Assembly (NCBI GenBank): GCA_000729835.1
Contig: JFHB01000050.1
Location: 104,420 to 168,419, forward strand
Length of the DNA: 64,000 nucleotides
DNA from: Atkinsonella hypoxylon
Taxonomy: Eukaryota > Ascomycota > Sordariomycetes > Hypocreales > Clavicipitaceae
Reading direction: 5' to 3'
Part shown: positions 11,203 to 22,602 of the stretch, in pieces
How the letters are laid out: each line of letters starts with the position of its first letter
How positions within the stretch are numbered: position 1 is the first letter of the stretch
Notes under the pieces: generated by a model
The model's database searches: none
Seen by the model: the letters and a program-made list of their open reading frames with translations, nothing else
What the model was told of the DNA's origin: nothing
Made by a program: the position numbers and the translations under genes

Positions 11203-12141
11203 GGCTCAGGTAGGCAAAACACGCACTGCTGAGGTGCGGAAACAATACTGAGATGGGTAGGAATAGCTGGACGCCGTCTGGTCTAGGCTTGAGTAGCGGC
11301 GCAAAGATGACGCGTTATAAGCGTCGCAGCGGATGGGAGGCCCGGTGATGAATGAATGAATGAATGCTAATAAGCGGTCTGTTTCCTCATTTCATGATGA
11401 ATTGACCTGTATGTGAAGTCGAGAACGGCTTCAAAGCTGTTGAAGCAAGACCAACGTTGCGTAGCGCGTAGCTGGGGTTAAAGGTACAACGAAGCTGGTG
11501 TGTCGCGGGCACAAGCAAAGGTCAATTGTTTGTGGTGCGGACAGGGCGCGCTCTGGTTGGTGGATGGGTTTCCGTGTTGGGACAAAAGTAAACAAACCCA
11601 CGGCTCATGGCTGGCTGGGATGAGTGGATCCTGGATCCACCCGCCCGCCTGTCAGGCGGGACCCACCAGCCATGGTTTTTTTTTTTCGTAAAGTATTGAT
11701 ATCGATATTATTGCAATGGTATTGACGCAAACTTATCAGCATCGGCCCCTTGATGCTGCTGTTGACATGGTAAAGACCAGATATGTTATTGATTTAATTG
11801 GCGTGTCATTGCAATCATGCTCTCCACACCTACCAGTGAAGAGTCCATATGCCGTTTCAACGCTCTGCACAACAACAAGGATCAAAGTGAGAATCCCGAA
11901 TTGATAAAGCATACGAGTATTGGAACAGCTCCATCCGAAAGAGGTTCAACCACGGTTACGGACACTTTGCTGTTGGGCCATCTTGCAGATTATTTGCTGG
12001 TAGCCCGTACTCGGTAGATTTGTCTTCAACCACGGCCGCTACTTGCTTACTCGCCCCGCACAACATCCAGAGCTCACCTTTCTCCCTGCGATTTCGGCTT
12101 CTCATGGTAACTAGCGCCTGCAATTACAGACTTGGGTTAAC
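11203..12141. promoter_or_regulatory. Divergent intergenic region with two adjacent perfect palindromes
   Basis: Separates the spindle-pole gene from the alpha/beta hydrolase. It contains an AATG tetranucleotide run near 11349-11370. There are also two back-to-back inverted repeats: GTGGATCC-T-GGATCCAC near 11624-11640, followed directly by a hairpin CCCGCCT-GTC-AGGCGGG near 11644-11660. The palindromes could form hairpins or be binding sites; no function is claimed. No gene recognised. Confidence 0.45.
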
Positions 12142-13414
12142 ATGGTCTTCCATCGTGCCTTTGCTTCACTCACGTATTTAACGCACGTCACTTTTCTAGG
12201 AGGCAAGCCGCAAACCAACAGCTCCCAGTCCCAGCTTCCCGACATTGTTCCAAAACGCGAGGTGCTCTACGTCGGCGGACAATACACCAACATTCCGGCG
12301 AGTCGCGATCCATAGAAACTCTACGTATCTCTAACACCAGAAAACAGGACAATGTAACTGAATCCGCCCCAACGGCCATGATGGGCCAAATCTATGTCGA
12401 GAAACTATCCCCGCAGCCGGCTCCCGCTAACCCGCCACTCCCCATCATCTTCATCGCCGGCGCGGCTCAGACCGGCACTAATTTTCTCGATACCCCGGAC
12501 GGAAGACCAGGATGGGCATCTTATTTCATCTCCAAAGGCCACACAGTCTATCTCTCGGACCAGCCTGCACGCGGCCGCTCCTTCTGGTTTCCTGGTCAGG
12601 GAAAAATCGGGTACGGTGGCTCCCCCGATTCTGTCTCTGACATCTTCACCAACACAGCCAACAATGGCAACCAGTGGCCGCAAGCGAAGCTTCACACCCA
12701 ATGGCCCGGCACCGGTCGCATGGGAGACTCGACTTTTGATACTTTCTACAGGAGCCAGATGCAGTTCCAAACTGACCGCTTCATAAGCGAAGAACAAAAT
12801 GCACTGGCGTATTCGGCTCTCGTCGACCTCGTAGGCAGCTGTTACATCATCAGCCACTCACAAGCCGGGGCATATGGTATGTTCACCAGACACGCGGTGA
12901 CTCCCCGAAGTACCTTGGGAGTTATTAACACAACTGAGCAGGCTGGAGGGTTGGAGATATGCGCCCAGAACTTGTCAAGGGTATTGTCCAGCTCGAGCCA
13001 TCGGGGCCGCCGTTCACGCTCCGCCCGCCATTCGGGAATGACCCAGCTTTCGCTTTCGGCCTCACAGATCTCGAGATTGGATACGAACCGCCGGCAGGCA
13101 AAAATGCTGGAAACATGGAGACCGTCATTGAGCCGGCAATTGATGCCGATCACAACGAGTGCATTATGCAGAAGTCCCCCGCGAAGCAACTGACCAACCT
13201 TGGAAGAATACCCGAACTTGTTGTGACAGGCGAAGCATCATTTCATGCACCCTACGATTACTGTACTGTCAAGTACCTGAAGCAGGCTGGCGTTGATGTA
13301 GAGCATGCGGATTTGGGCAAAGAGGGTATCCGTGGTAACGGACACATGTTTTTCATGGAGAAGAACAACGTAGAGATTGCATATCGAGTACATCAGTGGC
13401 TGAGAAGGCATTAA
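12142..13414 (+). CDS. Alpha/beta-hydrolase fold esterase-like protein
   Basis: Likely a serine hydrolase of unknown substrate. Proposed exons: 12142-12297, 12348-12876 and 12942-13414, 385 aa. Exon 1 begins MVFHRAFASL and carries DIVPKREVLYVGGQYTN, the conserved N-terminal strand of this fungal family. The first intron would use a GC donor (GCGAGT) and the AACAG acceptor at 12347, because the exon-1 frame otherwise runs into a stop at once. The second intron (12877-12941) is GT-AG and restores GAYGW-RVGDMRPELVKGIVQLEPSGPP. The nucleophile elbow is ISHSQAGAYG and the catalytic His is probably in GNGHMFFMEKNN near the C-terminus; the oxyanion loop is IFIAGAAQTGTNFLDTPDGRPGW. Similarity to the bacterial esterase-713-like group is from memory of motifs only. 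The signal peptide is weak, so location is uncertain. Confidence 0.75.
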
Positions 13415-15600
13415 TCAAAGTATAGAGGTCTAGTCTGCTTTGCTTTGTCTTGTAATCTGAGCACGATAGTAGCTAGCGAGGTTATGGGTAAATTTAAATA
13501 CCATAGCTGCTGACACGAGTGATGAACGATCTGCACCGAATTTTCCAGAAACAGACGCCATTGTGACGAATGGAGACGATACGCCAGTGCAACAAGCTGC
13601 AGCCTAGGACTTTGACGGAAGAAAACAAGTTGAAAAAAAAAAAAACCCCCTTTCGGAGCGCTAGCAACATCCGGCATCGGAGGATTAGATCCGTATCCAC
13701 CAGGCAGGGCCGCACAAGATTTCGGCAAACTTTGTTTGACTGACTGTGAACAAGTGGCTTTAAAAATTAGTCACAGTGCTTTTGGTGGCTTGATGATGTG
13801 TCTTCAGTAACTTCAGGTAGGTACCTAGCAACAGCGAGGCCCCTTCTATAAATAACATCGGCGACTTTCCACAGTCCCGCCCTTTCCTTCCGGCTCTCAT
13901 GCTGTGTACGTAGTATCTGATCTTTTCCAAGAACCTCCTATTGAAGGGATGGTTTGGATGATGCCAACAAGTGTGCTGAGGTCCGGGGATTCCCATGGAA
14001 ACTTGCAGCCATGAGAATATCCCGAGCAGGTAGACGCTTCTTGCTTTTTGCATTTCAAGCATCATTTTGTAACGAAGGATGCACGGAATGGATGGTCTTG
14101 CCATGATAAATCCTGTACGCTCGGCTTCTGCATCGCTGAGTAGACTAGGCTAGATCGAGTTTAATCGACAGGCTAGCGAGATTCTAGGGCAAAAGCTCCT
14201 GCATGGCCGAATTAGCGTAGATATCGATCGTGCTCTTTTCGTGAGCCATCTGAGCCTTCTGCTTCCTATCTGTGATATGTTCACCTTCCGTCACGGCTCA
14301 TGGGCCGTTCAGCTCTTTCCTCTCAAGCGAGACAGCTGGTTTTAATCCTCTCTTCTCCGAGTTTGTTGTTTTCTTTCTTCTATTCTCAATCATATCCTGA
14401 CAAAATCACATTCGGAAGATTCATCCTTCATTCTCATTGTCTCCGTTGCACATACTTGATACATCATCCGCTACATCTTCTTCCGCTGGCCGCCTTCGAC
14501 AGGTACATGCCATGCAACAGTGAAGTTAATGGGTAGATAGATCTGTGAAACAGAAAGCCTGGCTCCAGCCCAGAGTTCGAAGTTTGACTGGGTTATTGCT
14601 AGCGCGTGATCCCGCTGGGAAAGGTCTTGATTATCGGGTGATTGTTAGGAACAGCAAGAACGTTGTGCCACAATATTCAGAGGGACTTGATGCCCTAGTC
14701 AGCCCTAGGGCCATTGATATGACCACTTGAAGTGAGGTTATTCATCATCTATCATGGTATCGAGCGCGGTGCGTGGTGTAGCATAGTAAATCTTCAGTCG
14801 TGATACAGCGTACTCGTCAGTGTAAAACGGGGATATATAAGGTAGGGCAGGCGAACGTAGAGCTTAATCTCGAGGATACCCGCCAGCTAATGTACATTTT
14901 GTTGCAAAGCCCTATGAAGTTCGGGGTCCGTACGCTCTAGACTATAAAATCGCATACATCGTTGCTTGGGGCGACTACAATCATATATAGAGTCGCAATA
15001 CAGGCGGGGATTGACCGAATACTCGTGAAAAGTACTATATTGTTTCCCCTCTCCTATTACTTCACTCATATAGTTAGTTATAGTACTTAACGTATCGAAA
15101 TACAAGGCGTAACTTACCACAAATGCATCGAACGTCCACTGCTACCTCAGGATTAATTCTGGCTACATCCGCTATAACGGCTAAATACCGCAGGCAGACA
15201 TCCAATAATGCAAGCCTCTCCACTGCCACTATCTCGTTATCCTTAAACGCCTATACTCCTTCGCTCCGGTTTAACATCCGAGGGGTGGGCTCAGTGTATG
15301 GTGAGGCCTGCACGGCTGCTTCTCTAATTGCCTGCCACCCTAGTAGAGGCGTGACTAGGCAGGTAGTTGCGTAATCTATGTCGCTGGGTATAGCTGTAAT
15401 CCTTATAAGAGGAAGGTGTAATCCTATAAGAGGAAGGAGGGACTAGAGGCGGCGATGAAGGAAGGGAGGAAGAAAGGAAGAAAGGAAGGGAAGTAATAAA
15501 GGAAAGAAGGAGTATTGTAGTAAAAGCGTTGGCCTAGGTCACGTGAACTGTAAGGTTTTTCTTATCTTATATTCTATGAATCTAAATAAAGATACAACTA
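13415..15600. other. Gene-poor accessory region
   Basis: About 2.2 kb without a recognisable gene. Short open frames exist (for example 13760-14104 minus, 15123-15374 plus) but show no domain, no codon pattern like the neighbours and no plausible splicing. A purine-rich AGGAAG/AAAGGAAG run lies near 15440-15510. From about 14800 onwards the DNA is richer in TA and in in-frame stops than the core blocks, which would suit repeat-derived, point-mutated sequence. Confidence 0.45.
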
Positions 15601-15602
15601 AC

Positions 15603-15710
15603 TTGAGATCTGTAGATCTGAACGGAGGTAGGACCTGTTTGAGATCTGCAGATCTAAAAGAATGTACAACCTGTTTAATATCTTGAGATATAAACAAAGG
15701 TAGGACCGCT
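15603..15710. repeat. Three tandem 36-bp units with palindromic core
   Basis: Units 15603-15638, 15639-15674 and 15675-15710 align without gaps over 36 bp each. Each starts with an imperfect palindrome (TTGAGATCTGTAGATCT, TTGAGATCTGCAGATCT, TTAATATCTTGAGATAT) and ends with a GTAGGACCTGT-like or GTACAACCTGT-like segment. The third unit is the most diverged. They are head-to-tail with no spacers, so this is a minisatellite and not a CRISPR array. Confidence 0.75.
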
Positions 15711-15719
15711 TTGCGATGT

Positions 15720-16387
15720 GAGTGACATCGAAATTGACTAGTGAAAGTTCTACTTTTGCTCGTTTGGCCTCCCTAGAGCCGGTGTTTTTCTCTAGCACTT
15801 CCTGATAGTTCCCACTCCGGGCAATATCCGATTCTGATAATGGCCATGTCGTTGTAGAAATTGAAGCTAGATTCAAACGGGGTGCCGGCCCCGGTGATCA
15901 GCGTAGGCCAAAATATCTCGCCTCCAGGCGAAGCCTGGGTCCACAGAAAGGAAGGATGTACTCATGGCAGACTTCCATTACAAACTTATATAGACAGGCG
16001 TGAGCAATGACAACTGGCCAGTGTCCATACGAGTATCTTGTGAGTCAATATGGCAAGTACCATTTCTGGCCCTTCATCGGCACTCTGAAACCTTCCCTTC
16101 GTGTAAAAGATCCAGTCAAGTACGCCTTAGTGCTCGACATCATGGACGTGGTGCACTTCTGCACAATACTCGTTGACGGCATCGCCGACTAAAGCCTGCT
16201 GCGCAATAATAACGCTGCCGCCCATGTTGTGTTTGGCGTAAATGAGACCGCCAACAGAGCACCTCGTGCTGATGCGCATGGTTGACCGGGCTATGCGCGA
16301 GAACTCCGTGCTCAAGACGCGAGAGGATGTCCACCGAGGCCAGAATGAGTCGCTTATGTGGCGCCGACGGGCTGAAGACATTCCCAT
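15720..16387 (-). pseudogene. Unrecognised coding relic, frame-broken
   Basis: Reading the minus strand across this stretch gives several short peptides in changing frames that look protein-like. They include GGLIYAKHNMGGSVIIAQQ with ALVGDAVNEYCAEVHHVHDVE, then AYLTGSFTRREGFRVPMKGQK, then TPFESSFNFYNDMAIIRIGY. The breaks between them are stop codons or frame changes, and I could not join them into one clean gene by introns. I do not recognise the family. It is either a pseudogene or a multi-exon gene I cannot resolve. The 36-bp tandem repeats lie just beyond its 3' side. Confidence 0.3.
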
Positions 16388-17175
16388 GTGGTGATAACGA
16401 GCGATTAGCAGCCTACAGGCCCATGCCGAGCCTCAAAACAATTTTTAGGCAGAATAGCATATGCCCTGCATATGGTCAGTGTATACTAATTATATAGTGT
16501 TAATTTTTATTAAATATTAGTAGGGATTATATTAGTACCTTTTGAGTAAATACTTACCTTCTTTCTTCTCTCTATATTCATTCTTTCCCTTCCTTATGTA
16601 TTACACTTATTGTCAACAGGTAGCTGCAACACCTGCTATAACACCAGCAGTCTTGACACCAGTAACGATAGGAGCTTCACAACAAGCTCCAGACAACATC
16701 AGCATCAACAGCTTTCAACAAGCATCGTCAGCTTCCAACAAATACAACAGAACCTAGATACATCAACTAGGTATGGCATTCACGGATAGAATAGAAAGGT
16801 AGGCAACCCTCTTAGCGCAGCTGTAAGTAGAAGGCCGGGTGGATATATATAGAACTCTTTTTATCTCCCTTAGTTGGTTGGAATTAATACACTTGGATTT
16901 TGCATGTGCTCAACATGTGCTTAGTATATGCTAAAATCTTCACCACCTGCCTAATTAGGCCACCTTATGGCCCCACCTGGACCCTCAGGCAAATAGGTTG
17001 GACCTGAGATTTACTGTGTTTCCGTAATTAAGCAAGCCTTGATGTTTCATATGATGACTTATCCAAATGACCCGGGAAACTTATATCAGGCAGTCCCGAT
17101 TGCCGTACTGCTGTTTCCATATCTACTACCATCGGGTTGAGTATTCCTTTGCTGGATTTGTGGGTTGGAACCAAG
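16388..17175. other. Repeat-like AT-rich stretch before the helicase gene
   Basis: Contains a Thr/Ala/Gln-rich short frame (16542-16757) whose composition resembles the N-terminal part of a retrotransposon gag. It is followed by the sequence LDTSTRYGIHG in another frame near 16758-16790. This is suggestive only: no integrase, reverse transcriptase or long terminal repeat could be matched next to it. Confidence 0.3.
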
Positions 17176-19493
17176 ATGATTGCCCAGTCATTCTTGAAAT
17201 GGCACACAATCGCCCGGGCATGGCCAGTCTCATACACCGGAAAGCCTCCGGTAAGTGACGGAAAACATCTACAGTGCTAGTGATGATACAGGCAGGGTAA
17301 TGTGAAAGATCTATAGCACTGATAAGACGCTAGTTCCAGGTCCCTTGCCTTGGTGGCTCTTTTCGCTCCTTTACAAACACGGATAACTTTCTTAACCGTC
17401 GAAAAAAGAAATATCTATTTACCCCATCTAAGAAGCAGCAAGAGATCGCAGAATTCTGCAGCACGAAGAATGTTGTTGTGTCAGCTCGGCCTGGCTCAGG
17501 CAAAACGGCTACGGCTGAAGCTATCGTAGCTTCCTACCCAGACAAGCGAGTAGCTGTGCTCACCTACTCCAAGAGACTTCAGCTGGAAACTTATCGACGG
17601 CTTCGCACCTACTCTAACTGCGAAGTCTTCACTTTTCACGCCATGGCCGGCTTACTTTTCGGGACCCTTGTCCGCGACGACGCTGTTCTGGTGGAGCAGA
17701 GAAAAGGAGCCCTTGATCGCAGGGAGTCCCCTCAGTGGGATCCCGCGCCCTTTGACATCATTGTCTTGGATGAGTTTCAAGACTGTACCGAACTCCTCTT
17801 CTGGCTAACTAACTGCTTCATCCTCGCCAATGACCAGAAGGCGGGCGGTCAATCTGCCCGTCTCGTCGTCCTAGGCGACGAGCGACAATCCATCTACGGA
17901 TTCCGTGGCGCCGATGACCGCTACCTTTCTTTAGCTCCAGAACTGCTGGGTCCTATCAACCCCTATCCCTTTGTCAGGGCTCAGTTGGACCAAAGCTTTC
18001 GACTATCGAGCCACACAGTCCGGTTCATCAACAACACTTATCTCGGTGGCGAATCATATATCACCAGCTCCAAGCCTGGCCCTAAACCCATCGTCATAAG
18101 GTGTCACCGTTGGGACTGCAACGCGTTGGCCGAGCAGCTGTCGACCCTGATCAAGCGCTACGGAGCCAAGAATACCGCAATCATAGCGCCGGCTGTGCGT
18201 AAACGCGGGCCTTTGCAGGAGGTGGTCAATATCTTGTCGAAGCGGTATAGCGTGCCCATTGCTGTATCAATCGAAGACGAGGTTCCCCTAGATGAGAGGG
18301 TAATCGAAGGCAAGATGTGCGTTTCCACCATTCACCAGTTCAAAGGCAGCGAGCGTGATTTGGTCATCCTTTTCAACCTCGACGCCTCTTTTTTTGAGTA
18401 TTTTGGTCGCAATCTCCCCGATGACAGATGTCCCAACGAGATTTTCGTGGCTCTGACGCGTGCTGCGGAACAGCTTGTCTTGATCCACTTCGAGGAGGAG
18501 AAGCTCATGCCTTTTACATCGGTTGCAGCATTGTACGAGACAGCCAAGATTGTTAATATCACAAGAAATCCGGACAGGATTGAGCCGCCCCAGGCTCCAG
18601 GCCGATCCTTGAAACGCGGACTTATCCTGCCGCGCTCGATCGCGGTCCGAGATATAGCCCGGCACATCAAAAATGTAGATCTCGACGCCATTGTTGATAG
18701 CCACTTGTGTATCCAGGCGCTTTCGCCTCTACCAAAGGATGAGCACATTTGGCTCCTAGACGTCGTGGTTTCAGACAGAAGAAGGGCGTTCCACGAAGCA
18801 GTGAGCGATTTGAATGGCCTTGTCGTTGTCGCAGCCTTCGAGTATGATATATCTGGAACTCTGGACACGCTGGCTCTCAACCAAAGCGATATTGACACAA
18901 TGCTTGCAGTCTGCTCACAGCAGGGTGTTTCTTGGCTTTGTCGAAAGGCCTGTAGCTACGAGGCTAAAGTTTCGGGCTATTACCCGCGTAGTATCCAGAT
19001 GAAAAACCACGCCTTCGATTGGATAGGACCTGACGACCTGGCTCTGGCCCGGAGTCGACTCCGTGCGGAGCTCAGCGAATCAGCCGCAAACCCTAGGTTT
19101 GAGGTTAAAGCCGAGGGACAGTTCAAAATTGATGATCAGAAATGCCAGCTTGTTGGTCGAGCTGACATCGTGGCGGCTATGTCCAATTCCGACGGCAACA
19201 ATGTCAGAGATGTTGAGTCTATCTGGGAGATCAAATTTGTCTCACAACTCTCAAACCAGCATGTCATACAGGCATGCACGTATGCCTATTTGTTGAAGCT
19301 CCCGCGCATTATACTCTACAATGTTCGAAACGGGCAGAAGTGGGAGATTATACCTCGTGACGGGCAAGAGGGGCTAGAGCGCATGATTGAAAGGGTTCTA
19401 AGACTCAGGTACACATCTACAGAAAAGGTGAGTGATGAGGAGTTTACCGAGATTTGTGCAAGGGCAAGGTGGGAAGTGTTGAGTACACGTTAG
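17176..19493 (+). CDS. UvrD/Rep-like superfamily 1 helicase fused to a PD-(D/E)XK (RecB-like) nuclease domain
   Basis: ATP-dependent DNA helicase with a probable C-terminal nuclease. The main exon runs 17340-19493; a short first exon 17176-17250 (starting MIAQSFLKWHT) joins it through an 89 bp GT-AG intron, giving 742 aa. The true 5' end could lie further upstream. Helicase motifs in order: Q-motif TPSKKQQEIAEF, Walker A ARPGSGKT near 73, motif II DEFQD near 169, motif III GDERQSIYGFRGAD near 203, motif V STIHQFKGSERDLVIL near 353, motif VI FVALTRAAEQLVLIH near 393. From about residue 600 the RecB-type nuclease signature is visible: GRADIV (Asp) near 630, WEIKF (Glu-x-Lys) near 652 and QACTYAYLL (Gln...Tyr) near 668. 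The nuclease assignment is from motif spacing. Context is a repeat-rich island with no partner genes, so cellular role is unknown. Confidence 0.88.
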
Positions 19494-20812
19494 GTGGACG
19501 ACGGCAGTGAGACGTGTGGAATATGCCAGGGTGTCATGTGTGGATCAAGGATTCTGAGGCAGACACTGAAAGAGAACATATATCATTTGAAGGGAAAAAA
19601 AAGAAAGAAAGAATGAAACCATCATCATCATCATCATCATCACCAACGAGTACTTGTACCTGTTTGCGAAGGTACTAGCGCAGGGTGTTCAACCTTTTGT
19701 AGAACCTCGAACTGTCCGCTGGCGTAGTTTCACCAGTGCAATGTAAGCGATCAATCTCTTCTTCTTTTTTCTTCATGTCGGCTTATGTACACCTCTTCGT
19801 ATTTAATTAAACATGTCTGCTGCTCTTTGCATTACTAGCTTGCCGGCTCGTGGGACCGGCCTGACACTATAAACTGGTAGTGGTGGAGATTTGCCAGTCA
19901 AGAATTGTTGGGATATAGTTATATGCATTCTTATAGGTTTATAATTCACCTCTTTAGTAGGGCGTGTGTCTACCTAAAACAAGAAGCCGATAGCCGGCCA
20001 GCAGGCAGCGGAGCTAAAAACAGCTTCCTAAATATACAAAACCCAAAAGCAAAAACATTACCTCTGCGCTTGCTGGAAATCGATTCGAGAAGAATTGCTA
20101 TTGTTACGAACTAGAGGACGGATCCCTCCAGGCATAGCACACGTGACGTGACTGGTCAGAAGTATAAATAGTCAGATTCGCAGACCAGGCAGAGGGATCG
20201 AAAAAAGCATTAGACATATACATTGTCAGAATCAACTGTTCTTATATGAAATGTCAGGACAAAGGAGGCGTCTGAACCAGTAAGCGGTTGTTTCTGATAC
20301 AACTAGATATGTCGACACTTGTATGTTGCCATGCCGGAGCAGAAGTGACTGCCGGTGGGTGACGTTGATGTACGTAGTATTTGTCGGGACACTGAACCGG
20401 TCAGACGACGGTCAATCATGTAGTGTTTCTCAATGTGAACCTCGTGATTGCGTGATTGCGTGATCGTATCATGAGTATCCTCGTACTCGGACTACAGTAA
20501 TCAAACAACAATAGATCACACGTCCGCATCACGTTCATCAATGAAAGCTGGGGAAGACACTCTTTGACATAGACAACAACCTTTGCAATTTATGAAGCTA
20601 ATCGTGAATGTAATACCGGGCACCACATGGGTGCATTCGCGTGCCGCGCACAAACAATCATCAGATGCTGCGCGAATAGATCAGAAACCTCGTCTGAATG
20701 CCATGCAGGGAGAAATAATATATATGCTCGACATGAAACTGCATAAACCTTTTTGTATATCAACGATACTGCAAGCCTACGCAGCCAACAGCTGCCCTAG
20801 CTATCATGACCA
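19494..20812. other. Intergenic with (CAT)n microsatellite
   Basis: About 1.3 kb between convergent genes. A CAT/ATC trinucleotide run sits near 19619-19643, and GTGATTGC is tandemly repeated near 20443-20462. Short open frames at 19905-20114 and 20583-20879 have no recognisable features, and the latter is partly antisense to the IFI6-like second exon. Confidence 0.45.
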
Positions 20813-21508
20813 TCACATGGTACCCCAGACCATGCCCAAGCGTTGGAAGAACGAGAAGAGGGATCCGGCAGGAATGTAACCTCCGTAGGTCGACTCCCAC
20901 CAAGCTGCGAACGAGCCTGCTACACGTCAGATATAGTACAGCAACTCGGGGAATTCCGTCGCACGGTATATAGGGGGTGAAACTTTTTTAGATCGCGAGA
21001 ACTCACCGGCTACGGGACCAAGTTCGCTAAATCCCAAAAGCTCCAGAACCCAGGGAGCCATGACGGCGAGTACCCCCAATGCCAAGATTGTCAACAGCAC
21101 AGCACATGCTGTTTCTGTAGGATGGTCTTTGACAGATTGAACGAGGTCGTGGAATGCAGTTTCAGCAGCCTGGGAGGCCTTACAGTAGGCATCTCTCATT
21201 GCCGCGCCCATCTTCTCTGGTCCATCCTTCAATGCCTCTGCGAGGGTCGCTAGTACTCTCTTTGCCAGTTCCTCCGACCACCCCGTACCAACGACCTCAT
21301 CCACCTGCGTTCGCAAATCTTCCTTGTCACCTGCTGAGAGCAAATGATGAACGACGTTTCGCGATAGCTGTTGAAGGTGAGATGGGCTTGATTTAGCTGG
21401 TAGAAGTAGCTCGATGGATGACTTCTCTGTTGCATACTCAGAGTCTATAGCATAGCTCGGAGATGCACCGGCTGGAAAGCAGCAGAGAAGGAATTGTGAC
21501 AAAGTCAT
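20813..21508 (-). CDS. Interferon-induced 6-16 (IFI6/IFI27/ISG12) family-like protein
   Basis: Small protein with a glycine/alanine-rich hydrophobic region of the IFI6/IFI27 type. Two exons, 21508-21007 and 20916-20813, separated by an 89 bp intron, give 201 aa. It starts MTLSQFLLCCFPAGASPSYA, which may be a signal or membrane anchor. A helical, charged middle part (residues 50-125) leads to the hydrophobic core CAVLLTILALGVLAVMAPWVLELLGFSELGPVAG, and the second exon completes SFAAWWESTYGGYIPAGSLFSFFQRLGMVWGTM. LGFxxxGPVAGSFAAxWxS is the family signature. Fungal members are widespread but without established function; animal ones act at mitochondria and in innate immunity. The frame stays open upstream to 21772, but the chosen Met gives a normal N-terminus. 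Confidence 0.8.
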
Positions 21509-22602
21509 TGTGCGTCGGATTGTGCAGCGGAGCTTGTTCTGGGTGTTGATCGATTGGGGGCCCTGTCTGGAAGAGAAGCTGCTGTAGCCAGTCACTTTGG
21601 GAGAGAAAAATCGGATCAGTCGAGAGGCAAGTGATCTGTCTATGGTTATATGACAGCGGCTGATCAATGATTCAGAACAGCTGAGTTCACGAGTCTGATT
21701 CACGACGGGTGCTATCACCAGCTGGGAGGGGCTCGACAACAACGGCGTCATCTGCTGGCAGCTGCCAAGCACTCTTGACAGCCACCGTGCGCCTCAACCT
21801 TAGGCAGCCAAGTCAGGCGTTTGCCCTAGCTAGACCTCCTCTCGCATGGCGATTCAACTCCAAGGACAGCCATGGTACATAGAGCAAGAGTCACAGGCAT
21901 TGTGGGTTGGGAAAGAGCCTAGGGATTCTTCCCGGCATATGCGGAGGACGCATTTGCTGCAAGCTTTAGCATAAGCATCAAAATGGCGGACTCTAGTTCT
22001 TGGGCAAGTTTTCATGTGTTGCTATATGATGTACTTGGAGATGACGACCTTGAGAAGGACAGTGGTGATCAGGATGGAAGCATGAATGGAGTCTGGTCTT
22101 GAATAGAGTATTGCTAGTAGTATGACGGTCAGACGTTGGACATAAATACCCGAATCTGGGATAATGTTATCCTATGCAACCGCAACTCTTCGTCTACCAA
22201 TCAATTCCGCACGCAGTTGTGGTCATTGAACAATTCAGAGGCTTATCGGACATCGAAAGGCGAACCATCTGCCGACCATTCGTTTTAAGCCACGGCACTT
22301 GCGCCCCAGTACATCGTTTCTCCTAGTGTTGCTCCAATGACTTATCGTTCGTAATTTGACCATCGCACTCATTCGTCGTAAATATTGCGCCATCATAGCA
22401 CTTCCATTGCGTGACATGTCGCCATTACCAAGCGCAACACTACTATCCCCAGCCAAACATGTCCCTTGGCCCACTTACATATAAAGAGCCGGCAGACTCG
22501 CATTGATTTCGTAGGAATCAAATCCGACTATTCGCTTAATAACTGAAACCAGACGTTACTATTATCAAGACAAAAAAAAGTTTTCCGTAGGGAACGCTCA
22601 GA
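21509..22602. other. Intergenic, no gene recognised
   Basis: About 1.1 kb. A minus-strand open frame at 22235-22474 lacks recognisable features. The stretch probably holds the IFI6-like promoter and flanking DNA of the dead acyl-CoA dehydrogenase gene. Confidence 0.4.

Noticed and set aside
13760..14104. 114-codon minus-strand frame
   Set aside because: No domain, signal peptide or splice support; composition like surrounding non-coding DNA.
15603..15710. CRISPR-like repeat array
   Set aside because: Units are directly adjacent with no spacers, only three copies, in a eukaryote.
16542..16790. Retrotransposon gag
   Set aside because: Thr/Gln-rich composition is suggestive, but no zinc knuckle, protease, reverse transcriptase or LTR could be found next to it.
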